Assembly (NCBI RefSeq): GCF_008704555.1
Contig: NZ_CP023702.1
Coordinates: 6,866,001 to 6,930,000 of the forward strand
Source of the DNA: Streptomyces nitrosporeus
GTDB lineage: Bacteria; Actinomycetota; Actinomycetes; Streptomycetales; Streptomycetaceae
Direction of reading: 5' to 3'
Length of the DNA: 64,000 nucleotides
Positions 34,379 through 43,515 of this stretch are shown here, piece after piece. The notes beneath the pieces were generated by a model. The model saw only the letters and a list, made by a program, of their open reading frames with translations, was not told where the DNA came from and did not search any database. How positions within the stretch are numbered: position 1 is the stretch's first letter; the number at the start of each line of letters is the position of its first letter. The translations under genes and the position numbers were made by a program.

Positions 34379-35935
34379 ATGCCCGAGCAATCCGAATCCG
34401 AAGTGATCATCGTCGGGGCGGGGCCGGTCGGCCTCGCGCTCGGCGTCGACCTGCTGCGACGCGGGACCGACGTGCGCATCATCGACCGGGACCCCGCCCA
34501 TCACCCCCATTCGAAGTCCCTCGCGCTGTGGCCCCGGGCACTGGAGGGGTTCCGCCGCCTGGGTCTCATCGAGCCACTCCTCGAACGGTCCCTGACGGTA
34601 GGGGCCTTGAAGTACTACCTCGGCGAGCGCGTGATCCGGGTGGGCTTCGGCAGCCTGCAAGGCAGCCGGTACCGCTACCCCGTCACCCTGCCGCAGAGCG
34701 CCACGGAGGAGGTCCTGCGCCAGGGTTTCGAGGACGCGGGCGGCAAGGTCGAATACGGGACGGAGCTGACGGGCTTCACCCAGGACGCCGATGGCGTTCG
34801 CGCCGTGCTGTCCGTCGGTGGGCACGAAGCGGAAGCGAGGTCCCAGTACCTGGTCGGCTGTGACGGCGCGCACAGCACCGTGCGCCAATGCCTCGGAGTC
34901 ACCTTCGAAGGCGCTGCCTACCCGCAGCGGTTCCTGGTCGCCGACGGAGTCTGGGAGACGTCTCTCGCGCAGAACGAGACCCACTACTTCATGAGCCCTT
35001 CGGGGGTGCTGGTCGTCACCAGCCTGCCCGGAGGGAAGGCACGGGTCTTCCTCGGCCTGGGCGAGGAGGTGCCCGCCGATCAGCTGGCCGATACCGCACA
35101 GCGATTCGCGCAAGCCCGGTGCACCGTGCCGATTCGCGCCGTGGGCGAGCTCCAGACCGGCATCTTCCGGGTCCATCGGCGGATGGCGGACCGCTTCCGG
35201 GTGGGACGCGTCCTCATCGCCGGTGACGCGGCGCACATCCACAGCCCGGCCGGAGCGCAGGGCCTCAACACGGGGCTGGAGGACGCGGGCGCCCTCGCCT
35301 GGCGTCTCGCGGGAATCCGGAAGGGCGAGCTCACCCCCGGCACACTGGACGAATGGGAACGCGAACGGCGGCATACGGCGGCGTCGGTCGTCGCCGACAG
35401 CGACCGCCAGACCCGTATGTGGACCCTGGGCGGCTGGCGCAGCGCACTGCGCGACGTCGCGCTGGAAGCCGCCGACCGCACAGGCGCGCTCGACCGGTTC
35501 GTCGCCCCGCGTCAGGCGCAGCTCGCCCTGGCTTACCCGGGCGACGGCTCGCGGGCCGGGAAGCTGCGCAGCGGCATGAGACTTCCCGACGTCCCGCTGG
35601 AGGGGCGGGCGGACCAGGCCTGGCTGCACGACAAGGTGGCCCTCGACGCGCCGGTGCTGTTGCTGTTCGCCGCTGACAACAGGACCCCGGAGCGGTTGGA
35701 GAGCACACGCGAGGGTGCACAGCGGCTGCTCGGACGAGGCGGGTACGGGAAAGCCGTTCTTCTCAGCGCGCGGATTCCCGAGTCCTTCGAACGCGAGAGA
35801 ACCGCCGAAATAGCCGACCCGGGAGGAGACATTCACCGGCTGTTCGGAATACGGAAGCCAACCGCCGTCGTCGTCAGGCCGGATGCGACCATCGGTGCCG
35901 TCTTCGAGTTGAAGGGCAGTACCCCATCGCGTTAG
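34379..35935 (+). CDS. FAD-dependent aromatic-type monooxygenase
   Basis: 518 residues from an ATG with GAGGAGAGGACACC upstream. Group A flavoprotein monooxygenase motifs: VIIVGAGPVGLALGVDLLRR, VGCDGAHSTVR (DG motif), and VLIAGDAAHIHSPAGAQGLN (GD motif). The C-terminal thioredoxin-like domain is complete. Relatives (PgaE, RdmE, PheA/MhpA type) hydroxylate phenols or polyketides with NAD(P)H and O2. Likely a tailoring enzyme; substrate unknown. Confidence 0.93.
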   Translation: MPEQSESEVIIVGAGPVGLALGVDLLRRGTDVRIIDRDPAHHPHSKSLALWPRALEGFRRLGLIEPLLERSLTVGALKYYLGERVIRVGFGSLQGSRYRYPVTLPQSATEEVLRQGFEDAGGKVEYGTELTGFTQDADGVRAVLSVGGHEAEARSQYLVGCDGAHSTVRQCLGVTFEGAAYPQRFLVADGVWETSLAQNETHYFMSPSGVLVVTSLPGGKARVFLGLGEEVPADQLADTAQRFAQARCTVPIRAVGELQTGIFRVHRRMADRFRVGRVLIAGDAAHIHSPAGAQGLNTGLEDAGALAWRLAGIRKGELTPGTLDEWERERRHTAASVVADSDRQTRMWTLGGWRSALRDVALEAADRTGALDRFVAPRQAQLALAYPGDGSRAGKLRSGMRLPDVPLEGRADQAWLHDKVALDAPVLLLFAADNRTPERLESTREGAQRLLGRGGYGKAVLLSARIPESFERERTAEIADPGGDIHRLFGIRKPTAVVVRPDATIGAVFELKGSTPSR

Positions 35936-36270
35936 CCGCGTGGGCCGATCGCGGCCCATTCACCGAACGAGTGGCTGTACGGATGCCCGATGGAAAGCCT
36001 GTACCGGAACGGCCGCCGCAGCGGGGCAGCTCTTGCCGGTAGATCCGCCGGGCTCCGGACGAGGAGCCGGCCAGCGGACCGCCACCCCTCCTCCAGGACA
36101 TGCGGCAACCGGTCTCGTCTTCCGGCCTCCGGGCCGGCCCGCGGACCTCGGCCTTTCCCCGACGGGCCGGGGGACGGCGGTCATCACACCGGACCCGGCA
36201 AGCAGACCATGCCCCTGCGCGAGCACATAAATGCATGACGAAACGTCAAATGCACTGATAACCGAAGGTT
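35936..36270. other. Intergenic region, no gene recognised
   Basis: 335 bp between the monooxygenase and ferredoxin genes, all plus strand. I see no coding frame. An AT-richer stretch at 36225-36265 (CATAAATGCATGACGAAACG) probably holds the ferredoxin promoter. Confidence 0.5.
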
Positions 36271-36471
36271 GTGACCGTGCGAGTCCTTGCAGATGAGGAA
36301 AAATGCTGTGCCGCCGGACAGTGCGCTGTTCTGGTTCCTGAAGTCTTCGACCAGGACGAGGACGACGGCATGGTCGTCGTCCTCGATCCCCGGCCGCAGG
36401 AGCGGCTGCATCACGCGGTCCTGCAGGCGGTCGCGGCATGTCCCGGATCGGCTCTCAGGGTGGATCGGTGA
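36271..36471 (+). CDS. [3Fe-4S] ferredoxin, P450-type
   Basis: 66 residues from a GTG with GAAGG upstream. Cys pattern CCAAGQC with a distal ACPGSAL, as in the single-cluster ferredoxins that feed actinomycete cytochromes P450. Acidic throughout. Its stop overlaps the start of the ferredoxin reductase (GTGA), so the two are coupled. No P450 gene lies in the window. Confidence 0.92.
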   Translation: MTVRVLADEEKCCAAGQCAVLVPEVFDQDEDDGMVVVLDPRPQERLHHAVLQAVAACPGSALRVDR

Positions 36472-37718
36472 AAGACGGGACCATCGCCGTCGTCGGGGCG
36501 TCCGCCGCAGGGATCTCGGCGGCTGAGACCCTGCGTGCGGAAGGATTCGGTGGGAGCCTGGTCGTCATCGGCGACGAACCGCACCTGCCGTACGAGCGCC
36601 CGCCGCTTTCCAAACAGGTGCTCACCGGCGAGTGGGGCGAGGACCGGCTCGCCATGCGTGACGCGGAGGCCCTTGCCCGGTGTGGAATCGACATGCGTCT
36701 CGGCGTCCGGGCCACCGGACTCGACGTGGGCGCTCGACGGCTCACCCTCGATGACGGCGGGAGGGTCGAGTTCGACGGCCTGCTCATCGCGACCGGTGTC
36801 CGTTCCCGCACGCTGACGGGTGCAGAGGGATTGTCCGGCGTCCACACGCTGCGGACTCTCGACGATGTGACAGCCCTGCGCGAACGCCTGAGCACCAGAG
36901 AGACGCTCGCTGTCATCGGCTCCGGCCCCCTCGGGATGGAGGTGGCCGCGTCCCTGGCGCAGTCAGCCTCCCACGAGGTGAGTGTCGTCACCGACGAAAC
37001 GACGCCGATGGAGAGGGTGTTCGGGGCGGAAGTCGGACGGGTGCTCGGTGGAATCCATCAGAGAATGGGCGTCACCCTGCATACCGGCCAGACGGTGGCG
37101 GGCCTGGAACGCACGGCCGGAGAGGCGTCCGCCATCCGCCTTGCGGACGGCACGAAGATCCTCGCTGACACGGTTCTGGTGGCGATCGGGTCCGCACCGA
37201 ACACCGAATGGCTCGATGGCAGCGGGCTTCCCGTCCGCGACGGCGTCGAATGCGACGCGTACTGTGCCGCGGCGCCCCGGGTCTATGTCGCGGGCGATGT
37301 CGCGAACCGGCGCTCCGCGACCGGGGGCCGGGGTGTGCGGATGGAACACCGCATGAACGCGACGGAGCAGGGGGCTGCCGCTGCCCGGAACCTGCTGTCC
37401 GAGATCCGCGGCACGAACGGCTCACGCGCGGTGTACACGCCGGTCCCCTATTTCTGGTCCGACCAGTATGCGTTGAAGCCGCAGGCCCACGGGATCCTCC
37501 GCGGCGCGGAGCGTGTGGAGATCGTCTATCAGGATCTCGGAAGTGCCGACCGGCCTCGCGTTGCCGCGCTGTACGTGTGCCGGGGTCTGGTCACGGGCGT
37601 GCTCGGCATCAGGATTCCGCCCCGAATCCTGCGGGCACTGCGTGAGCTGATCGTCGTTCCGAAGCCGTTGGGCGCTGTTCGCAGCCAGGCGGACTACGTC
37701 CTTTCCGCCATGGGCTGA
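36468..37718 (+). CDS. NAD(P)H:ferredoxin reductase
   Basis: 416 residues from a GTG overlapping the ferredoxin stop. FAD motif VVGASAAGISAAETLR, PYERPPLSK (typical of rubredoxin/putidaredoxin reductases), NAD motif VIGSGPLGMEVAASLA, and AAPRVYVAGDVAN near the end. Together with the ferredoxin it would move electrons from NAD(P)H to a P450 or other oxygenase. The reductive partner must be encoded elsewhere or have been lost. Confidence 0.94.
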   Translation: MKDGTIAVVGASAAGISAAETLRAEGFGGSLVVIGDEPHLPYERPPLSKQVLTGEWGEDRLAMRDAEALARCGIDMRLGVRATGLDVGARRLTLDDGGRVEFDGLLIATGVRSRTLTGAEGLSGVHTLRTLDDVTALRERLSTRETLAVIGSGPLGMEVAASLAQSASHEVSVVTDETTPMERVFGAEVGRVLGGIHQRMGVTLHTGQTVAGLERTAGEASAIRLADGTKILADTVLVAIGSAPNTEWLDGSGLPVRDGVECDAYCAAAPRVYVAGDVANRRSATGGRGVRMEHRMNATEQGAAAARNLLSEIRGTNGSRAVYTPVPYFWSDQYALKPQAHGILRGAERVEIVYQDLGSADRPRVAALYVCRGLVTGVLGIRIPPRILRALRELIVVPKPLGAVRSQADYVLSAMG

Positions 37719-38080
37719 CACGACGTCGCCACCGCCCCCGACGGGGAAACCGCATCGGGCCGGACCTGCTTCATGGTGTCCACCGAGAACTTCACCACCG
37801 AGGTCATGCGCCGCTTCCCGGACCGGACCGCCGTTCCAGGAAGGTCCGCGACCGGCCCCGGCCCGCCGCCGGGATCCGTCACTCCTTCCGCGGACACCGG
37901 CTCCGGCCCCCACCGCCCGCTGCTGCCCCGGTGGCCCGCACGCCCGCCGCACCCCCGGCCGAGATCCGCCGGACAGGTCCCGGCCGGTTGCTCCGGCCCC
38001 CCGACAGACAGGTGCCCGGGCAGGCGGTGGAGCCGCCGAATCTCAGAGCCCTCTGATTTCGCGTCACTACTGTCCGGCCC
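37719..38080. other. Intergenic region, no gene recognised
   Basis: 362 bp between the reductase and the flavoprotein. GC-rich, with open but featureless frames. No palindrome or terminator stands out. Confidence 0.45.
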
Positions 38081-39325
38081 ATGGTGCGCGACCATCTCAT
38101 CATCGGGGCCGGGCCGGTCGGTCTCCAACTCGCCGCTCCGCTGGAACGCGACGGGTGCGACTACGCCGTCCTCGACGGCGGCGGACGGTCCTGGCAGGCT
38201 GAGCGGCTCGTCATGGCCACCGGGGTCTCCCGGCTCCACGAGCCGCCCGTGCCGGGCCTCGGGCTCGCCGAGCGGTACGACACCTTCGATCCCGGCCCGG
38301 CGTCCTTCACCGACCAGCGGGTACTGGTCATCGGCAAGGGGAACTCCGCGTTCGAAACCGCCGACGGCCTCATGGAGAAGGCCGCGGTGATCCACGTCGC
38401 CGGGCCGCGCTCGGTCGAGTTCGCCTGGAAGACCCACTGCCTCGGACATCTGCGCGCGGTGAACAACAACTTCCTGGACACCTATCAGCTCAAGTCGCAG
38501 AACGCGGTGCTCGACGGCACCGTGGAGAGCATCGAGAAGTCCGGTGGCGGAGGCTTCCGGGTGATGCTCCGCTACGCGCGGACCACGGAGCCGCCGCGTG
38601 AACTGCACTACGACCGGGTCATCGTGTGCACCGGCTTCCGTTTCGACGCGTCCGTCTCCGACGAGACCTGCCGCCCGGCGCTCGTCATCAACGGCCGGTT
38701 CCCCGAGCAGACCTCGTCCTCCGAGTCGGTCAACGTGCCGGACCTCTACTTCGCCGGAACCCTGATGCGGCAACGGGACTTCAAGAAGTCCACCAACGGT
38801 TTCATCCACGGCTTCCGCTACGCGACGCGTGCCCTGCACCGCATCCTGGGCGCTCGCCACCTCGGCACACCCTGGCCGGCCCGGACGTTCACCACGGCGC
38901 CGGAGGCGATCGCCGACGCCGTCATCGGCCGCGTCAACCGCTCGTCGGGTCTCTGGCAGCAGTTCGGGTTCCTCGGCGACGTGGTCGGCGTGGACGGCGA
39001 CCGGGCCGTGTACCAGGAGGAGGTCCCGCTGGACTACGTCACCGACGGCGGTCTCGGACCCGCCCCGCACCGGTTCGTCGTCGATCTGGAGTACGGGCCC
39101 GAGCACGAGAGGGCCGATCCGTTCGACGTAGGCGTCCCGCGCGTCGTGGAGAACGACGCCGACCACGCCATGGATTCCACGTATCTCCATCCCGTCGTCC
39201 GCCACTACCGGGACGGCGTGCCCGCCGGGACCCTGCACCTGGCGGAGAACCTGGAGAACGAATGGAACCTGCCGGCGGTCCACCGGCAGCCGCTCACCGC
39301 TTTCGTGAAGGAGTGCCATGACTGA
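38081..39325 (+). CDS. FAD-dependent oxidoreductase with apparent internal in-frame deletion
   Basis: 414 residues; no clear ribosome site, so possibly leaderless or disused. N-terminus HLIIGAGPVGLQLAAPLERDG is a good FAD motif, but only about 25 residues later comes QAERLVMATGVSRLHEPPVPG, a motif normally more than 100 residues further on in these FOXRED2-like flavoproteins. The rest is intact: VLVIGKGNSAFETADG (NADPH motif), VIVCTGFRFD and a long C-terminal domain. About 100 residues, including part of the FAD site, seem deleted in frame. Activity is doubtful. Followed by a truncated ligase, so probably a decaying pathway. Confidence 0.75.
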   Translation: MVRDHLIIGAGPVGLQLAAPLERDGCDYAVLDGGGRSWQAERLVMATGVSRLHEPPVPGLGLAERYDTFDPGPASFTDQRVLVIGKGNSAFETADGLMEKAAVIHVAGPRSVEFAWKTHCLGHLRAVNNNFLDTYQLKSQNAVLDGTVESIEKSGGGGFRVMLRYARTTEPPRELHYDRVIVCTGFRFDASVSDETCRPALVINGRFPEQTSSSESVNVPDLYFAGTLMRQRDFKKSTNGFIHGFRYATRALHRILGARHLGTPWPARTFTTAPEAIADAVIGRVNRSSGLWQQFGFLGDVVGVDGDRAVYQEEVPLDYVTDGGLGPAPHRFVVDLEYGPEHERADPFDVGVPRVVENDADHAMDSTYLHPVVRHYRDGVPAGTLHLAENLENEWNLPAVHRQPLTAFVKECHD

Positions 39326-39545
39326 GCAGCCTTCCGGCGCCGTGACCGAGCAGTTCCCCGGCGCCGTTCTGGACATCCTCGGCGCGGCGGACGGTCGTAC
39401 GGTGTTCGAGCACGCCGGCCGGGAGGTCTCGGGCGTACGGCTCCTCGGCATGGTGCGGCGCGCGGTGAACGGCCTGCGGCAGTACGGTGTCGGGCCCGGC
39501 GACGGCGTCGTCATGCTGCTGGGAGTCGGCCCCGGGGCGTCCGGA
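39318..39545 (+). pseudogene. Truncated acyl-CoA synthetase (AMP-binding) N-terminus
   Basis: The ATG overlaps the flavoprotein's 3' end by 8 nt. About 75 residues fit the N-terminus of AMP-dependent ligases (AVLDILGAADGRTVFEHAGR, then VNGLRQYGVGPGDGVVMLLG). Homology then stops abruptly near 39545, where the 3' end of an opposing lipoprotein gene begins. Clear deletion junction. Confidence 0.75.
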
Positions 39546-39555
39546 GCACGGCCCG

Positions 39556-39921
39556 TCAGAGGCCGTGGGGGCACCGCACGTCAAGACCGGGCCAGGTGGC
39601 GGATTCGAAGCGCCCACCGGACCACTTCTGCGCGGCCTTCTCGTCCTTCATCCAGATAGCGTTGCATATGAGCTTGCCGTCGGCCGTGTCATCAGAGACA
39701 AGGATGTTCACCCACTCCAACCCGTCGAGAGTGCCGGCGTAGTCGCGGATCGCCGCCTCCGCTTCGTCCTTGGTGCCCTCGGGGAGGTTCAGGTTGGCCG
39801 TGGCCGAGCCGTCCTTGTTGTCGTGCAGACGGACGGTGTACGGCGGGTCGCCGATGCCGCACGCGGTGAGTGAGGTGAGCAAGCCTGCGGTGATGAGCAC
39901 GGTGATGACACCGGTACGCAT
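39556..39921 (-). CDS. Small lipoprotein of unknown function
   Basis: 121 residues. Signal peptide MRTGVITVLITAGLLTSLTACG with lipobox LTAC, so exported and lipid-anchored. The mature part (about 100 residues, with two Cys) is acidic and alpha/beta in look; I do not recognise it. Convergent with the truncated ligase at a rearrangement junction. Confidence 0.85.
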   Translation of the reverse strand: MRTGVITVLITAGLLTSLTACGIGDPPYTVRLHDNKDGSATANLNLPEGTKDEAEAAIRDYAGTLDGLEWVNILVSDDTADGKLICNAIWMKDEKAAQKWSGGRFESATWPGLDVRCPHGL

Positions 39922-40381
39922 GGTTCCCCCGGGTGTTGCGTTGTGAAGAGGCCGGCTTCAGGCCCCTGACCGGACGGCAACCGGGCCAGGTGGTGGAGCG
40001 GTAGAGGCGCCCCTGCCCGTCGTTGCCCTCGAATTCTGGCAGGGGAGGGCGTACCCGTCTCCGCCGGGGCCGCCAGGAGGGCAGTGACGCGGCCAGGGAC
40101 CACGGCCTTGCTGAACACCGAGGGATCCGGCGGGACAGCGGGGTCCCGGACCGTGCCGCTTCTCCCCGTCATCCACCACGACAGGCCGGGTCAGGGCCGA
40201 CGGGCGACCAGGGGACCGGCCGCTGTACACAGCGGATACGAGGGGGCGCGGCGGTGGGCCCGGGACCCGCGGCCTGAAGAGCCGTAACAGCGGCGACCGG
40301 CCCGGCGCCTGCCGCCGTGGACGGCCCGCCGATGAGCGCGGCTGCCCTTACACCGCCCCGGCCCCCTCCGGGGCGCCGGGT
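39922..40381. other. Intergenic region, no gene recognised
   Basis: 460 bp between two minus-strand genes. Frames on both strands lack ribosome sites and family resemblance. Promoter of the lipoprotein should lie near 39930-39990. Confidence 0.45.
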
Positions 40382-40801
40382 TCAGGCGGGGCCGGCCGAG
40401 CCGGGCCTCGCTCCGGCGGGTCCGCCCACGACCGTGAGCAGGTCCACGACGAAGATCAGTGTCGAGTCCGCCGGAATCGACGGAGAGGGTGACTGCCTGC
40501 CGTAACCGAGACGCGGGGGGACGATGATCTCGCGCCGGCCGCCGGCCCTCATCCCCCTCACTCCCCGGTCCAGACCCTTGACGACCCGGCCGCCGCCCAC
40601 GGCGAACTTGAACGGCCGGTCCTGTTCCCAGGAGGAGTCGAACTCCCTTCCCGACGCGAACGTGACCCCTACGTAGTGGATCCGGACGACCCTGCCCGGC
40701 TGCGCCTCGGGCCCGTCCCCGGCCACGAGGTCCCGGACCGTCAGTCCGGTGGGCGCCTCACCCTTCGGAACCTCGACCCCGGGCTTCGTCAGTTCACTCA
40801 T
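40382..40801 (-). CDS. FKBP-type peptidyl-prolyl isomerase
   Basis: 139 residues from the ATG at 40801 with GAGGAGACC upstream. Complete single FKBP domain: VVRIHYVGVTFASGREFDSS, FKFAVGGGRVVKGLDRGVRG, REIIVPPRLGYG, STLIFVVDLL. It accelerates proline isomerisation; cytosolic, as no signal peptide is present. The proline/alanine-rich last 14 residues are extra. Housekeeping-type gene with no evident link to its neighbours. Confidence 0.95.
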   Translation of the reverse strand: MSELTKPGVEVPKGEAPTGLTVRDLVAGDGPEAQPGRVVRIHYVGVTFASGREFDSSWEQDRPFKFAVGGGRVVKGLDRGVRGMRAGGRREIIVPPRLGYGRQSPSPSIPADSTLIFVVDLLTVVGGPAGARPGSAGPA

Positions 40802-41010
40802 CACGGTCTCCTCGCTCACCACCGGAATCCCCTGCACGGGCCGGCCTGCCGTACGGGCGTTCCACGCGGCAGGCGAACACGCTACCGGTAATGTCCGTTC
40901 TCCCTCGGCGAAGGCCCGGGGCACCCGAGGCGACGGCGAGGGCGGCGGTCGGGCCCTGTGCCGCGCACGGCCGTCCAGGCCCCGGCGGTGACGATTCCCG
41001 GGCGGGAGCT

Positions 41011-41110
41011 TCACGGGCACCGGGACGAGGGGCAAGCACGGACACCGGGGCGCGAGGCGAGCACGGGCACCGGGGCGCGGGACGAGCACGGGCACCGGGG
41101 CACGCGAGTA
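41011..41110. repeat. 25-bp tandem repeat, about four copies
   Basis: Units starting GCACGG(A/G)CACCGGGGCGCG at 41036, 41061 and 41086, with a degenerate first unit at 41011. Lies in the 540-bp region upstream of the furan operon (40802-41341), which otherwise shows no gene. Period is not a multiple of three. Confidence 0.75.
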
Positions 41111-41341
41111 CGCAGGGGGCGCTCGCGAGGGCGTCCGGGCGGACGGCGCGGATCGGCAGGCCCCGGCTCACGCCGGAGCGCACGGAGCCGTACACCTGCG
41201 CACGCGCGCCGCTCGGGAAGCTCCGCACGCTCTACCGGTGTGCACGGAGTGGCGGAAATGATGAGCGCCCCGCACATGAACCAAGTGACCCGCGGACCCC
41301 CGTGCCCCGGCCGGGCGGACCCGCGGCGGAAGGAGTTCACG

Positions 41342-42097
41342 GTGTTGCTTCTCGTTTCCCCGGACGGCGTCGAGGAAGCCCTCGACTGCGCCAAGGCGGC
41401 GGAACACCTCGACATCGTCGACGTCAAGAAGCCCGACGAGGGCTCTCTCGGCGCCAACTTCCCCTGGGTCATCCGGGAGATCCGCGACGCGGTACCGGCG
41501 GACAAGCCGGTGTCCGCCACCGTGGGCGACGTGCCGTACAAACCGGGCACGGTGGCGCAGGCCGCGCTCGGGGCGGCCGTCTCCGGCGCCACGTACATCA
41601 AGGTGGGCCTGTACGGATGCACGACCCCCGAGCAGGGCATCGAGGTCATGAGGGCCGTCGTCCGGGCGGTGAAGGACCACAGCCCGGAAGCGCTCGTCGT
41701 CGCCTCGGGCTACGCCGACGCCCACCGCGTCGGCTGTGTCAACCCGCTCGCCCTGCCCGACATCGCCGCCCGCGCCGGTGCCGACGCGGCCATGCTGGAC
41801 ACCGCGGTCAAGGACGGGACGCGGCTCTTCGACCACGTTCCGCCCGACGCCTGCGCCGAGTTCGTCCGCCGCGCCCACGCGTCAGGTCTGCGCGCCGCCC
41901 TCGCGGGCAGCGTCAAGCAGGCCGACCTCGGTCCGCTGACCCGTATCGGCACGGACATCGTGGGTGTGCGGGGAGCGGTCTGCGCGGGCGGTGACCGCAA
42001 CACCGGAAGGATCCAGCCGCACCTGGTCGCCGCCTTCCGGGCGGAGATGGACCGGCAGGCCCGGGAACACGCCGCCGGCGTCCCGGCCGTGAACTGA
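41342..42097 (+). CDS. MfnB-type (5-formylfuran-3-yl)methyl phosphate synthase
   Basis: 251 residues from a GTG with GGAAGGAG 6 nt upstream. Strong match in pattern to MfnB (DUF556) of methanogens: [33 protein letters not shown] (Asp27, Lys29), [20 protein letters not shown] and MLDTAVKDG, which supply the four lysines and aspartates used by the archaeal enzyme. MfnB joins two glyceraldehyde-3-phosphates to the furan of methanofuran. Here it opens a four-gene operon with oxidoreductases and a methyltransferase, so a furan metabolite other than methanofuran is expected. Confidence 0.9.
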   Translation: MLLLVSPDGVEEALDCAKAAEHLDIVDVKKPDEGSLGANFPWVIREIRDAVPADKPVSATVGDVPYKPGTVAQAALGAAVSGATYIKVGLYGCTTPEQGIEVMRAVVRAVKDHSPEALVVASGYADAHRVGCVNPLALPDIAARAGADAAMLDTAVKDGTRLFDHVPPDACAEFVRRAHASGLRAALAGSVKQADLGPLTRIGTDIVGVRGAVCAGGDRNTGRIQPHLVAAFRAEMDRQAREHAAGVPAVN

Positions 42098-42105
42098 CCA
42101 CCGGG

Positions 42106-43515
42106 ATGCCGACACCGGAAGCCGGCCGCGCCCCCCAAGACCGTGCCGCACGCCTCGCCGTCGTCGACCCGGCAACCGGGGAGACCTTCGACGAGGCCCC
42201 CGACCAGCAGCCGGACGAGCTGGACGACGTGGTCGACCGGGCCCGGCGCGCCTGGACCGGATGGCGCACCGACCCGGCCGCCCGCGCCACGGGGCTGCGC
42301 GCCGCCGCCGACGCGGTGGAAGCGGCCGGCGACGACCTCGCCGCCCTGCTCACACGGGAGCAGGGCAAGCCCCTGGCCGAGTCCTTCATGGAGGTCGCCC
42401 GTACGGCGGCCCGGCTGCGGTACTTCGCCGGCCTGACCCCCGGCACCCGCCGGATCGACGACGGCCGGCCCGTGCACAGCGAGATCCGCTGGCGCCCGCT
42501 CGGCCCCGTCGCCGCGATCGTGCCGTGGAACTTCCCCCTCCAGCTCGCGGCGGCGAAATTCGCACCCGCACTCGCGGCCGGCAACACCGTGGTCCTCAAA
42601 CCGTCCCCGTACACCCCCCTCGCCACCCGCCTGCTCGGTGCTGTCCTCTCCACGGTCCTGCCCGAGGACGTCCTGACCGTCGTCACCGGCCGGGAACCCC
42701 TCGGCGCCCGTCTCGCCTCCCATCCGGGCATCCGACACGTCACCTTCACCGGCTCGGTACCGACCGGGCGGGCCGTCGCGGGGGCGGCGACGGCCTCGCT
42801 CGCCCGTGTCACCCTGGAACTGGGCGGCAACGACGCGGCCGTCCTCCTGGACGACGTCGACGTGGACCGGATCGCGGACCGGCTGTTCTGGGCCGCCTTC
42901 CGCAACTGCGGGCAGGTCTGCATGGCGGTGAAACGCGTCTACGCACCGGCCCGGCTCCACGCCGAGGTCGTCGAGGCCCTCGCACACCGCGCGAAGACCG
43001 TCGTCGTCGGATCCGGCCTGGACCCGGACACCCGGCTCGGGCCGGTCAACAACGCCCCCCAGCTGGCCCGGGTCGAACAGATCACGCACCGGGCCCTGGC
43101 CGCGGGCGCCCGGGCGGCGGCCGGCGGCCACCGGCTCGACGGGCCGGGCTACTTCTTCGCACCCACGATCCTCACCGACGTGCCCCCCGGCCACCCGGTG
43201 GTGACCGGGGAACAGTTCGGGCCTGTCCTGCCGGTGCTGCCGTACCGGAACATCGACGAAGCCATCGACGCGGCCAACGGCACCGACTTCGGGCTGGGCG
43301 GTTCCGTGTGGGGCGCCGATCCCGACCGGGCTGCGGCGACGGCCGACCGGCTCGAATGCGGCACGGCATGGATCAACCACCACGCCGAACTCTCCCTCGC
43401 CCAGCCCTTCGCAGGCATCAAGGACAGCGGGGTCGGCGTCGCGGGCGGACCGTGGGGCCTCTACGGCAACCTCCGGCCGTTCGTCGTCCACCGGCCGATG
43501 GAGGAAGGGCGGTGA
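42106..43515 (+). CDS. Aldehyde dehydrogenase
   Basis: 469 residues. Catalytic Glu in ELGGNDAAV and Cys in FRNCGQVCMA; NAD site FTGSVPTGRAVAG; PWNFPLQLAAAKFAPALAAG at about residue 140. Typical soluble NAD(P)-dependent ALDH. Eight bp after the furan synthase gene and overlapping the ADH start by 4 nt. In context it could oxidise the furan aldehyde to the furoic acid. Confidence 0.93.
   Translation: MPTPEAGRAPQDRAARLAVVDPATGETFDEAPDQQPDELDDVVDRARRAWTGWRTDPAARATGLRAAADAVEAAGDDLAALLTREQGKPLAESFMEVARTAARLRYFAGLTPGTRRIDDGRPVHSEIRWRPLGPVAAIVPWNFPLQLAAAKFAPALAAGNTVVLKPSPYTPLATRLLGAVLSTVLPEDVLTVVTGREPLGARLASHPGIRHVTFTGSVPTGRAVAGAATASLARVTLELGGNDAAVLLDDVDVDRIADRLFWAAFRNCGQVCMAVKRVYAPARLHAEVVEALAHRAKTVVVGSGLDPDTRLGPVNNAPQLARVEQITHRALAAGARAAAGGHRLDGPGYFFAPTILTDVPPGHPVVTGEQFGPVLPVLPYRNIDEAIDAANGTDFGLGGSVWGADPDRAAATADRLECGTAWINHHAELSLAQPFAGIKDSGVGVAGGPWGLYGNLRPFVVHRPMEEGR

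Noticed and set aside
36183-36270. Possible extra AT-rich receptor site (CATAAATGCATGACG)
   Set aside because: It does not contain the CAATATTTTT core of the three matching sites.
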